Source: Micromonospora narathiwatensis
GTDB taxonomy: Bacteria; Actinomycetota; Actinomycetes; Mycobacteriales; Micromonosporaceae
DNA: 64,000 nucleotides
Assembly (NCBI RefSeq): GCF_900089605.1
Contig: NZ_LT594324.1
Location: 1,054,001-1,118,000 of the forward strand
Direction of reading: 5' to 3'
In this document: positions 29,001 to 36,472 of the stretch, one piece after another
How the letters are laid out: each line of letters opens with the position of its first letter
Position numbering within the stretch: the stretch's first letter is position 1
Made by a program: the position numbers and the translations under genes
The notes under the pieces: generated by a model
The model's input: the letters and a program-made list of their open reading frames with translations, nothing else
Told to the model about the DNA's origin: nothing
Database searches by the model: none

Positions 29001-29434
29001 AGGAGTTCCTTGACGTACAGGCCAGCCATGATCGTCTTGCCGGCGCCGGGGTCGTCTGCCAGCAGAAACCGCAGCGGCATGCGGTCGAGCATCTCGCCGT
29101 AGACGGCCCGGATCTGGTGCGGCAACGGCTGCACATCGCTGGTGGCCACCGCCAGCATCGGGTCGAACAACCCGGCCAGAGAGATCCGCTGGGCCTCGGC
29201 GACCAGCCGGAACTCGTCGGCAGCGGCGTCGAACGGTCGGCTGCCCGCGTCGGAGAGTTTCAATTTGGCCTCGTCGGCCCGGAAGAGCACCTGCTGGCGC
29301 AGGCCGCCGTCGAGGGTCTTGTAGGTCAGCTCAACGGCTTCGCGGCCGTGCCATTGCGCCGCGAGGACCGAAACCGTCTCGCCAGGAACCACGCCGGCCA
29401 CGCGGACGCCAGCCGACAGATCCTCGAGCCTCAC
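26006..29434 (-). CDS. SF2 helicase with C-terminal DUF3883
   Basis: The GTG start at 29434 has an ideal AGGAGG six bases upstream. The 1142-aa protein has helicase motif I DPGAGKT (128-134), motif II DEAH (228-231), motif III TATPH, and a C-terminal helicase half (QILLATDAAGEGLNLQAAH, then FGRVHRIGQ). About 100 C-terminal residues form a DUF3883 domain with GYDILSLP and IEVKAR, a pattern like a PD-(D/E)XK nuclease or DNA-end sensor core. It resembles the RapA-like and DrmD-like helicases of defence systems. As the first gene of the operon it probably translocates on incoming DNA and recruits the methyltransferase and nuclease. Confidence 0.9.
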   Translation of the reverse strand: MRLEDLSAGVRVAGVVPGETVSVLAAQWHGREAVELTYKTLDGGLRQQVLFRADEAKLKLSDAGSRPFDAAADEFRLVAEAQRISLAGLFDPMLAVATSDVQPLPHQIRAVYGEMLDRMPLRFLLADDPGAGKTIMAGLYVKELLLRDDVKRCLIVAPGGLVDQWQDELFFKFGLRFDILTTAMVDAALGSSVFEQYPLLIARMDQLARNEDLTAHLDDAEFDLVVVDEAHRMGANYFGGKINKTRRFQLGEKLRDRTRHLLLMTATPHAGKEEDFQLFLTLLERDGFEGKFKAGIHNPDTSGLMRRMVKEDLLTFEGKPLFPERIAQTVPYELTADEQDLYERVTEYVREGMNRAARLDDKRRNTVGFALTVLQRRLASSPEAIYQSLVRRAERLKRRRDDLIQGRGVSDEPAPINPRDWDNDEHSAEEVEQIEEELLDAATAARTIAELNTELADLDKLIYVARRVRNLDTDRKWVELRNILEDNDLIHPGAEKPRKLIIFTEHRDTLDYLARKIRSLFGKPDTVQAIHGGVRRADRRAVTEEFTKNPACQILLATDAAGEGLNLQAAHLMVNYDLPWNPNRIEQRFGRVHRIGQTEVCRLWNLVAANTREGEVFSRLLLKVEEQRKAYGGKVFDVLGSAFDETPLRELLIEAIRYGDLPETRAKMEQVIDETVAHGLKELLEERALTHDAMSDADLAQMQRLMEEARARRLQPHYIEWAFRLAFQRLGGRLAKRERGRYEITHVPAAVRAVTKHGPVATRYERVTFELDRIDVADRPRADLLAPGHPLHDAVAELTIAQLRPTLERGTVLVSPEVEEPTLLVGVVEEVVDGTEESIARRFGYAYVDATGQVTPAGPAPYLDCVAAPNTPAVAAAKKLAWLGDAESRARTWIIGHQLKDYLAEVSPRRLAEIERTRTRVDQRLAHESNRLIGEAIAAQEKEHAGVKPKESSESLLRKAQELQARREARLALLDQQAQLVTKPPRIMTAALVLPLSMVNAEIPADAPIHAKETKAVERRGVELVLATELALGRKPQEQAFNNPGYDILSLPADGGPSIRIEVKARIEGAEDFYVTHNEIVTGKNAVPHYRLALVTVSKAGPEHDQVRYVADPFASVDFGGLAATGVRVNWPKTWAAGTAPF

Positions 29435-29632
29435 CAGCTACCTCCTGATCGACAGCTCGCAGAGCTTACCGACGAGCACCGACACTACTGACGAGCACAA
29501 GGCCGGCACAGGCTGCGTCAGCTGGTGTTGCGTTTGTCGGTGTCGCTTTTCTGACAGCTGTCTTCGGAGGTCCCGTTCAGGTAAGGGGTGCACTACGATC
29601 CGTCCGCAAACCCCTCGATTTCTGCGGTGAGC
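29435..29632. promoter_or_regulatory. divergent promoter region, defence operon / SNF2 helicase
   Basis: 198 bp between the two divergently transcribed helicase genes. The minus-side ribosome site AGGAGG is clear. I see no strong sigma-70 boxes or perfect operator, but both promoters must lie here. Confidence 0.5.
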
Positions 29633-32299
29633 ATGAACAAGACAGAGCGCGAACAGATTCGTCGCCTCATGGCGGACTTCACGCAATGGCGCCACCGTGC
29701 CGAGGAGGTACAGGACTGGCACCAGGCTGTCCAGGACGCCGCCAGCAGCGATGAACGAGCCCTTCGCTCACGGAGCGTCATGGTCGGCCGGGCCGGCCAA
29801 GCCGCCTGGCGTGTGCTCCCGCTCCGAAAGAGTGACATTGGGGTCGTCAGGCGCCTGTGGGAGCGGGCCACGCTTCCCGTACCGGCGGCCCACGATCGCA
29901 CCTTGCTGCAGCTGCTCACCACGGACGTACCCCGTGCCATCGCCGACGTCGCCGCCATGCTTGGCGTACGTCGTTTCTTCACCGGGTCGGCGAAGAAACA
30001 ATCGGCGGCCGCGGCTGCCGAGTTTTTGCGCCATCACCACGCGGCGATCCTTCGAAACGATCAGCCTCGTCGCTTGGAGTGGCTCGGTGCCTTCACCGCG
30101 CGCGCCGACCCACGACGGCTGAAGCTCGAGCTCCTGCTCGACCCGGCCATCCGCTTCGACCTCGTCTCCGGGCAGACCGCTTCGGCGATCCTGGACCGGT
30201 CGGTCGTCGACGGACTGCCCGAGGCGCTGGATGCCATCGACAAGGTTGTCGCAGGCGAAGCCTCGTACCGATCGGCGGCGCAGAAGGCGGGTGAGAAGGT
30301 CAGACGCGCCGAGGTCCAACGAATCCTGCAGGAGATGCCTGTGGAGGCGTTGAAGACCGCCACCCGCGATCGACTTCGGCTGGGGCCACTCGGCGAGGCG
30401 GGGATCAGCACGGTGCAGGACGTGTTGAACGTCGGCTTGGCCCTTCAGGCGCTGCCGGGCGTCGGGGAGACCTCAGCACGCCGCATGCTCGGAGCAGCGC
30501 AAACCCTCTGGCAGACGACGTACGACGAGATGCCAGTCCGCATTGACATCAATCACCGCCATTCAGAGACCACTCAACTGCTGCGCTGCCTCACCGAATG
30601 GGACTCGTGCCGGCAGACCCGAGGAGCGGCCGCCGACCTCGAACGTGCATCCGAGCTCGCACCGCTGCGGGCAGCGATCAACGGCGAAACCAGTCACCTG
30701 CTTGTCATTCCGGCCAGGCAGCTCGCCGCCTCGGGGCTCTCCGAGAGCATCCAGATCGTCAAACGGCGGGCCGAGCTGCTGGGCATGTCATCGGGATCCG
30801 GTCGCAAGAGCGCCGGCGCGGACCCATGGGAAGACTTCCTCGCTCGACCCGCCGACTACTTCGCCATGCTTGCCGAGCTGGGGTTCGTCACCGAGGACGA
30901 GAACGCGGTGCACGGCGATCTCCCGGAGGAGATCATCCAGGCGGTACGCGATCAGGCACTCGACGGTGAACACCTGACCGCCTCGCTGCGCGGCTACCAG
31001 AGCTTTGCGGCCCGCTTCGCCCTGGTACAGCGCAAGGTCATCGTCGGGGACGAGATGGGCCTCGGGAAGACCGTCGAGGCGATTGCAGTCCTCGCACACC
31101 TGCGCAGCAGGGGTAAGACGCACTTCCTGGTGGTGTGCCCGGCTGCGGTGGTGACCAACTGGGTTCGCGAGGTCACCGGCAAGTCGAAGCTGCGCCCGCA
31201 TCGGGTCCACGGACCGGAACGCGAGCGGGCAGCCCGTACCTGGATGCGGGATGGCGGCGTGGCCGTCACGACCTACGAGACCCTGGCGTGGTGGGAGCCG
31301 GCGCTGCGGGAGCTCCGCGATCTGGCGTGCGTCGTGGTCGACGAGGCTCACTACATCAAGAACCCTCAGGCACGGCGGACGACCAGGACCAGGGAACTCA
31401 TTGCGCGCTCGGACAGGGCGATCCTCCTCACCGGCACGCCACTGGAGAACAAGGTCGACGAGTTCCGCAACCTTGCCTCCTACGTACGCCCTGACCTCAC
31501 CGTTGACGCCACCGACCTGTCGCCGAGGACATTCCGGCGGCAGATCGCGCCGGCCTACCTGCGCCGGAACCAGGAAGACGTACTGACCGAACTCCCCGAG
31601 CTCATCGAGGTCGAGGAATGGCTTCCCATGTCCACGGCGGACAGCTCACGATATCGAGGGGCGGTCGAGCGCGGGAACTTCATGGAAATGCGCCAGGCGG
31701 CGATGCTCCAGGGAGCCCAGTCCACGAAGATGCAGCGCCTGATCGAAATCGTCCGCGAAGCGGAGGAGAACGAGCGGCGAGTCATCGTGTTTTCCCACTT
31801 CAGGGAAGTGCTCGGCCTGGTTGCCCGGTCGTTGCCGGGGCCGGTCTTCGGGCCACTCACGGGGTCAGTGCCAGCCAGTCAGCGCCAGCAGATGGTGGAC
31901 CAGTTCTCGTCCGCCAGGCACGGCGCCGTCCTCGTCGCCCAGATCGTGGCCGGCGGCGTCGGGCTCAACATCCAGTCCGCATCCGTCGTCGTCATCTGTG
32001 AACCTCAGCTCAAGCCCACCACTGAGGCACAGGCCATCGCCCGCGCGCACCGCATGGGGCAGGTGCAGTCGGTGCAGGTCCACCGGCTGCTGTCCGAGGA
32101 CAGTGTCGACCAGCGGATCACCGAACTGTTGGCCGGTAAGAAGCGGATATTCAATGAGTTTGCCCGAGTCAGCGAGATGGCCGACTCCACGCCAGAGGCG
32201 GTGGACTTGTCCGAGGCTGAACTCGTCCGCGAGGTCGTGGCCGCTGAACGCCAACGCCTCTTCGAACGTGCCTCTGCCAAGACCAACGCAGCCGAGTGA
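29633..32299 (+). CDS. SNF2-family helicase with helix-hairpin-helix segment
   Basis: The start was set at the ATG at 29633 (MNKTEREQIRRLM); an in-frame ATG at 29588 is possible but less likely. The 888-aa protein has a long helical N-terminal half carrying a helix-hairpin-helix DNA-binding motif (LQALPGVGETSARRML). A SNF2 ATPase follows: motif I DEMGLGKT (473-480), DEAH near 569, LLTGTPLENK, and C-terminal IAGGVGLNIQ-like and AIARAHRMGQVQ motifs. No nuclease domain is evident. It is divergent from the four-gene methyltransferase/helicase operon and may be an added component of the same defence island, or an independent DNA-remodelling enzyme. Confidence 0.88.
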   Translation: MNKTEREQIRRLMADFTQWRHRAEEVQDWHQAVQDAASSDERALRSRSVMVGRAGQAAWRVLPLRKSDIGVVRRLWERATLPVPAAHDRTLLQLLTTDVPRAIADVAAMLGVRRFFTGSAKKQSAAAAAEFLRHHHAAILRNDQPRRLEWLGAFTARADPRRLKLELLLDPAIRFDLVSGQTASAILDRSVVDGLPEALDAIDKVVAGEASYRSAAQKAGEKVRRAEVQRILQEMPVEALKTATRDRLRLGPLGEAGISTVQDVLNVGLALQALPGVGETSARRMLGAAQTLWQTTYDEMPVRIDINHRHSETTQLLRCLTEWDSCRQTRGAAADLERASELAPLRAAINGETSHLLVIPARQLAASGLSESIQIVKRRAELLGMSSGSGRKSAGADPWEDFLARPADYFAMLAELGFVTEDENAVHGDLPEEIIQAVRDQALDGEHLTASLRGYQSFAARFALVQRKVIVGDEMGLGKTVEAIAVLAHLRSRGKTHFLVVCPAAVVTNWVREVTGKSKLRPHRVHGPERERAARTWMRDGGVAVTTYETLAWWEPALRELRDLACVVVDEAHYIKNPQARRTTRTRELIARSDRAILLTGTPLENKVDEFRNLASYVRPDLTVDATDLSPRTFRRQIAPAYLRRNQEDVLTELPELIEVEEWLPMSTADSSRYRGAVERGNFMEMRQAAMLQGAQSTKMQRLIEIVREAEENERRVIVFSHFREVLGLVARSLPGPVFGPLTGSVPASQRQQMVDQFSSARHGAVLVAQIVAGGVGLNIQSASVVVICEPQLKPTTEAQAIARAHRMGQVQSVQVHRLLSEDSVDQRITELLAGKKRIFNEFARVSEMADSTPEAVDLSEAELVREVVAAERQRLFERASAKTNAAE

Positions 32300-32553
32300 C
32301 CGCAGCGAGCATCAAGAGATAGACCGCCGGCACGGACGCGTGGTCCTGGTGGGTCTCCGACACGTACGCGCCATCAGGCCGATGATGTGGTGTCACGGGC
32401 ATGACCACGCGCGATGTAGGGGAGGGTGCCGCCTGCGTCAGCGTGCTGGCGTGCCGCGCGGGCTCGGGTTACGGCGCCTCCGGCGGGGGCGCTCCGGCTC
32501 CAGGATGGCCGTGGGCCGTCTGCGGCCGCCGGCTTCGAGGGTGGTGGCGGTGG

Positions 32554-32700
32554 GCCATCCTGTCTGCCATCGACCCGGGCAAGCCGAGCAGACCGCCGCC
32601 CGACCCGCCAGCGTACGCGCGGGCGGCGAGGTCCGCGGGCTGTGGCGGGCCGGGCGGCGGCCCGCTCCCCGTCGGGCGGGTCGATGGCAGACAGGATGGC
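32554..32700. repeat. 24-bp perfect inverted repeat, 99-bp GC-rich interior
   Basis: The arms at 32554-32577 and 32677-32700 are exact reverse complements (left arm begins GCCATCCTGTCTGCC). The inner 99 bp are extremely G/C-rich and can fold further. A third partial copy (GGATGGCC) lies near 32503. It sits in a stretch without a gene (32300-32841) between the SNF2 helicase and a broken NIPSNAP gene. It could be a small non-autonomous element, a transcription terminator, or a structured RNA. Confidence 0.75.
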
Positions 32701-32841
32701 GGAAGCGGCATCTGGCGTCTGGGGTTGAGCAGCCCACGGACTGCGCGACGCCGTCGTGAGCTGGGTCAGCCACCAGCTCGATCGTACGGCTTCGGCGAGG
32801 GTCGATGGCGGAACGCCTCGGACGCGGGTGAGGTGGCAAGC

Positions 32842-33143
32842 GTGGCAAGAACGGTGCAGATTCGGACCTACACGGTTCGGGAAGGACTGTTGGACGAGTG
32901 GGTGGACAGGTGGCAGCGTCTGGTCGTGCCCCTGCGTCGTGATTTCGGCTTCGAGGTCCACGGCTCGTGGAAGGACCGCGCACGCAATCAGCACACATCT
33001 GGGTGATCTCTCACGACGGGCCCGAGTCGTTCGAATAGGCCAATGCCGCCTACTGGGCCTCGGAGCGCCGTAAGACGCTCGGTCTGGACCCGGACGACTA
33101 TCTGGTGGGCGAGGAGACCCGCGAGGTCGAGCAGACGCTATGA
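32842..33143 (+). pseudogene. NIPSNAP-family protein, frameshift and amber stop
   Basis: The frame from GTG 32842 reads MARTVQIRTYTVREGLLDEW and continues as a NIPSNAP-like ferredoxin-fold protein up to about 32995. A frameshift there moves the rest to another frame (IWVISHDGPESFE), and an in-frame TAG follows near 33037. After that, ANAAYWASERRKTLGLDPDD completes the family C-terminus. Two independent lesions show the gene is dead. It overlaps the end of the WD40 remnant on the other strand by 6 bp. Confidence 0.8.
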
Positions 33144-33960
33144 GTCCGCGTCGACCGGCAGCAGGCGGGCTCGCCGCTCGGCGTCGGTGTGCCCTCGGAA
33201 CACCCCGGTTCGCGCCACCGTTGTCAGTGCATCCAGGTCGACGTGGTCGGCCCAGACGCGGGCGGTGCCGTCCGCCGATCCGGTCACGATTTGTCGCCCG
33301 TCCGATAGCCAGGCCAGGCTGGTCACGCCGTCGCGGTGTACGCCGATCACCTCGCACTGGTCGTCGTCCGCGGCCCAGATTCGTACGGTCCGATCGTCCG
33401 AGCAGGAAGCCAGCCGCCGGCCGTCCGGCGCCCAGGCCACCGCGCGGACCCGCTTGTCGTGGCCGGTCAGCACCCGCGGCCGGTCAGTGCCGGTGAGGTC
33501 CCAGACGCGGACGTTCCAGTCGGCGGAGCAGGTCGCGAGCCGCCGTTCGTCCGGTGCCCAGCTGAGTCCGTCCACGTAGTTCTGTGCCCGGAGTGGACCG
33601 TGCTGTCGCCCGGGTGCTCGATGTCCCAGATGCGGACGGTCCGGTCATCAGAGCCGGAGGCGAGATAGCGGCCGCTAGGCGACCAGGCGAGCGCGCCCAC
33701 CCAGTCCGCGTGCCCGCGCAGGACGCCAGCGGAACTGCGTGTGCGGATGTGCCACACCCATACGGTGTTGTCCTTGCAGCCGGCTGCCAACCGGGATCCG
33801 TCCGGTGACCAGGCCAGTGACTCGGCTTCGCCGTCGAGGCGTACGTTGCCGTCGACGCCGGCCAGGTGGACCGAGCCGTCCCGCAGGGCTACGGCGAGCA
33901 CGTTGGCCGCCGGTGAACAACGCTGGCTGCTGGTCTTCAATGACAGAGTCGAGCACATGT
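33138..33960 (-). pseudogene. WD40-repeat protein remnant
   Basis: At least five WD40 blades are readable on the minus strand (for example SLAWSPDGSRLAAGCKDNTV, DDRTVRIWDI, LSWAPDERRLATCSADWNV). A one-base frameshift near 33580 divides them between two frames, and no N-terminal domain or start is visible. Such blades commonly form the C-terminus of larger STAND-type signalling ATPases or Ser/Thr kinases, so this may be the tail of a lost conflict-type protein. Part of it is duplicated at 36131-36362. Confidence 0.75.
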
Positions 33961-34082
33961 TCGTCGGCGCCTTTCTGGCCGCGGCCCGTGGTGTCGGCGG
34001 GCGACGATCTGTCGACGTACCGGCCAACGTACCCAACCGGGTACGTCCGAACGGGGTCTGCCGCTGATCTTGTGACGGCATG

Positions 34083-34139
34083 TCAGCTCGGTGGAAGGAT
34101 GCGTTTGCGGAGCAGGTCGAAGTTGGCGCGGCCGGTACC
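34083..34139 (-). pseudogene. possible C-terminal scrap of a transposase
   Basis: The minus strand reads GTGRANFDLLRKRILPPS then stop, which resembles the C-terminus of IS4/IS5-type transposases. Only about 18 codons are recognisable. This is a weak call from resemblance alone. Confidence 0.3.
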
Positions 34140-34305
34140 GGCCCCCGCGCTCGCGGGAGCTCTGTCTTAACGTGACGTTTACGTCGCCTTCCTGCAGGCG
34201 CATGTCCCATCGACGGTGATTTTTGAGACAGTTGATCTGTCGCTGCCACGCTGTCAGCCGGGGTCCTCACCTGGCCGTGGTCGGCGGCAGGCAGGAGTCT
34301 CCCCA

Positions 34306-34938
34306 GTGGCCCGCGTTCACAAGGCCGCCCTCGCCGTGGTGGCCGCCACCGTCCTGGCCGTCGTTCTGGCCCCGGCGTCAGCCCACGCCGCACCCCCGAA
34401 CGTCCCCTCGTACAGCAACGCGGTGAGTCGGCTCAATTCGCTCACCGTCGCGGCCGAGTCCCACCAGTCCAGCTACAGCCGTGATCTGTTCCCGCACTGG
34501 ATCACGATCTCTGGTACGTGCAACGCCCGTGAGGAGGTCCTCAAGCGCGACGGCACCAACGTTGTCGTCGACTCCAGTTGCTATCCGACCTCCGGGTCCT
34601 GGTACAGCCCGTACGACGGGGTGGCCCGGACGAGCCCCTCGACCATCGACATTGATCACATGGTTCCGCTCGCCGAGGCCTGGCGGTCCGGGGCGTGGGC
34701 CTGGACCACCTCGCAGCGCCAGACCTATGCCAACGACCTGGGCGGCCCGGAGTTGTGGGCGGTCACCGACACCGTGAACCGGTCCAAGGGCGACAAGGAT
34801 CCGAAGGATTGGAAGCCCCCGCTGAGCGGGTTCCACTGCACTTACGCCAAGGCCTGGATTCAGGTCAAGTGGTACTACAGCCTCTCCGTCGACAGCGGTG
34901 AGAAATCGGCGCTCAACGCGATGCTCAGCACCTGCTGA
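34306..34938 (+). CDS. secreted HNH endonuclease-family protein (DUF1524)
   Basis: The start was set at the GTG at 34306, with AGGAG nine bases upstream. The product then begins with a typical Sec signal peptide (MARVHKAALAVVAATVLAVV, cleavage after AHA). The mature part has the extracellular HNH/DUF1524 pattern of Streptomyces secreted nucleases: D-I-D-H-M-V-P-L-A-E-A-W, SGAWAW and VNRSKGDKDPKDW, with two Cys pairs for possible disulfides. It is likely an exported nuclease for nutrient scavenging or competition. It stands alone between degraded genes. Confidence 0.88.
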   Translation: MARVHKAALAVVAATVLAVVLAPASAHAAPPNVPSYSNAVSRLNSLTVAAESHQSSYSRDLFPHWITISGTCNAREEVLKRDGTNVVVDSSCYPTSGSWYSPYDGVARTSPSTIDIDHMVPLAEAWRSGAWAWTTSQRQTYANDLGGPELWAVTDTVNRSKGDKDPKDWKPPLSGFHCTYAKAWIQVKWYYSLSVDSGEKSALNAMLSTC

Positions 34939-35471
34939 CCACTCGATTCGAGTCCGAAATCGCGGAGATCCGACATGAGTCGCTCAGCCATCCGGCGATG
35001 CGACCCATGTCTGTCTTGCATCAGGCTCAGCGAGTCGCACCTCCTCCAGCGGATCCCGGATGCTTCATCGGTGCTCAAGCCCGAGGAACCGGTGTGAGCC
35101 ATGCCTTCTGGTGCCAGCTATCGCTGGCTGTCACAGCTGGTCTGCGACTCACGAGCGGCGTTGGCTCTAGACGGCTACAGTCCTCCGACGTGGAGGGACA
35201 CGAAGAGCCTGCCTACGACCTGGCGCAGATGATTGTCGATGGTGGCCGGCGGGTGGCGGTTGTACGACTTGGGGACTGCCAGCCCATACCCACTCAGCGG
35301 CTGAGCTGGGATCGCCCAAACCCGGGACGCGTCGTCAACGTAAGTGTCGAGCAGCTTGCCTCCGCTTGCCTGATCGGTCGGACTCCTCCGCACCAACGCT
35401 GACCTCAACACCCGAACCGGCGGACGTGGACCAGTAACCGACACCGACCGCCCCATGAACCGGAGACATCC
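34939..35471. other. 533-bp stretch without a convincing gene
   Basis: Short open frames on both strands lack a ribosome site, codon bias or recognisable product. Nothing else was seen. Confidence 0.5.
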
Positions 35472-36023
35472 GTGAACGTGAAAAGCATGCTCGACCGTAT
35501 GACCCCGGAGCAGAGGGGGATCGGCGTCGCTCTGCTAGCCGTCGCGGCAGTCATCAGCCTCGCCGTCGTCGTCAACATCCTGGTCGACGAGCCGACGCCG
35601 ATCGCCGCACGGAATACACCCACCACCACCCCAATCCGCACCACCGTCGCGCCCACGCCGTCTCCCGTGCCGGCGCAGACGGCTACACCGGTCACATCGA
35701 CCGCAAGCCCGGAGAGGCTTCCACCAACCCTGCCTGCCGATGTCCTGGCCGATCTGCGATTGGGCGGGCAAGGCACCACCTGGTATCCGCACATCAAGGG
35801 GGTGGATTGGCGCAGCATCGACGGCCGGTACACGCTGGTCGCGTCGACCGACTTGCAAGAACGTCCCGCGGACCGCGACCTGGCCGGGAAGGTGTGCGTG
35901 CAGATGGGTTCGTACGCGTTGGATGGGGATGGCAAAGTGTGGCCGATTCTCGTTCTTGGCGACCACGGCGAGAGGCTTCTCTTTCGCCGCGACGTTGCGC
36001 AGCCATGCGAAGCTGACTTCTAG
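35472..36023 (+). CDS. hypothetical membrane-anchored protein, 183 aa
   Basis: GTG start at 35472. A short cytoplasmic N-terminus is followed by one transmembrane helix (IGVALLAVAAVISLAVVVNI). A Pro/Thr-rich spacer of about 45 residues leads to an extracytoplasmic domain of about 90 residues (TTWYPHIKGVDWRSIDGRY) with two Cys (KVCVQM and QPCEADF) that could form a disulfide. The layout is that of a small surface-exposed protein. I do not recognise the family. Confidence 0.6.
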   Translation: MNVKSMLDRMTPEQRGIGVALLAVAAVISLAVVVNILVDEPTPIAARNTPTTTPIRTTVAPTPSPVPAQTATPVTSTASPERLPPTLPADVLADLRLGGQGTTWYPHIKGVDWRSIDGRYTLVASTDLQERPADRDLAGKVCVQMGSYALDGDGKVWPILVLGDHGERLLFRRDVAQPCEADF

Positions 36024-36130
36024 ACTCCGCGCGGGCGGATGCCGGCCGGCTGGACTGATCCGCGTATCACGAGTGTCGCCCGAAACGCCTCACATGACCT
36101 GACAGGTTCCGATCAGGGGGTCGCCCGTCG

Positions 36131-36362
36131 GGCAGCCATGCCAGGCCGGTCACGCCGTCGCGGTGGACGCCGATCACCTCGCCCTGCTCGTCGTCCACTC
36201 GCCAGACCCGCACGGTCCGGTCGTCGGAGCAGGAAGCGAGCCGCCGGCCGTCCGGGGGCCGCGGCCACCCCGCGGACCCGCCGATCGTGGCCGTTCAGCA
36301 ACCGCGGCCGGTCGGTGGCGCTGAGGTCCAGACGCGGACGGTCCAATCGGCGAAGCAGGTCA
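36131..36362 (-). pseudogene. WD40 fragment, diverged copy of 33308-33535
   Basis: The nucleotide sequence matches the 33308-33535 part of the WD40 remnant closely (shared blocks such as GGTCACGCCGTCGCGGTG and CCGCCGGCCGTCCGG) with several substitutions and small indels. Reading frames are broken. It is a leftover of duplication or recombination around the intervening HNH and membrane-protein genes. Confidence 0.75.
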
Positions 36363-36472
36363 TATCATCCTTGGTCTTCTCGACCGTTCCCGCGACAAGA
36401 GCCGGCCAGGACGCCCGAGCCGAGCGGCAAGATCGACGCTGGGCTGGGCTGGCTATCGTACGGCTTGTGGCT

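Noticed and set aside
32401..33006. 201-codon plus-strand frame over the inverted repeat and NIPSNAP start
   Set aside because: Only its end, from 32842, matches a protein family. The first part is low-complexity reading of the repeat.
34998..35402. 134-codon plus-strand frame
   Set aside because: No ribosome site and no recognisable product.
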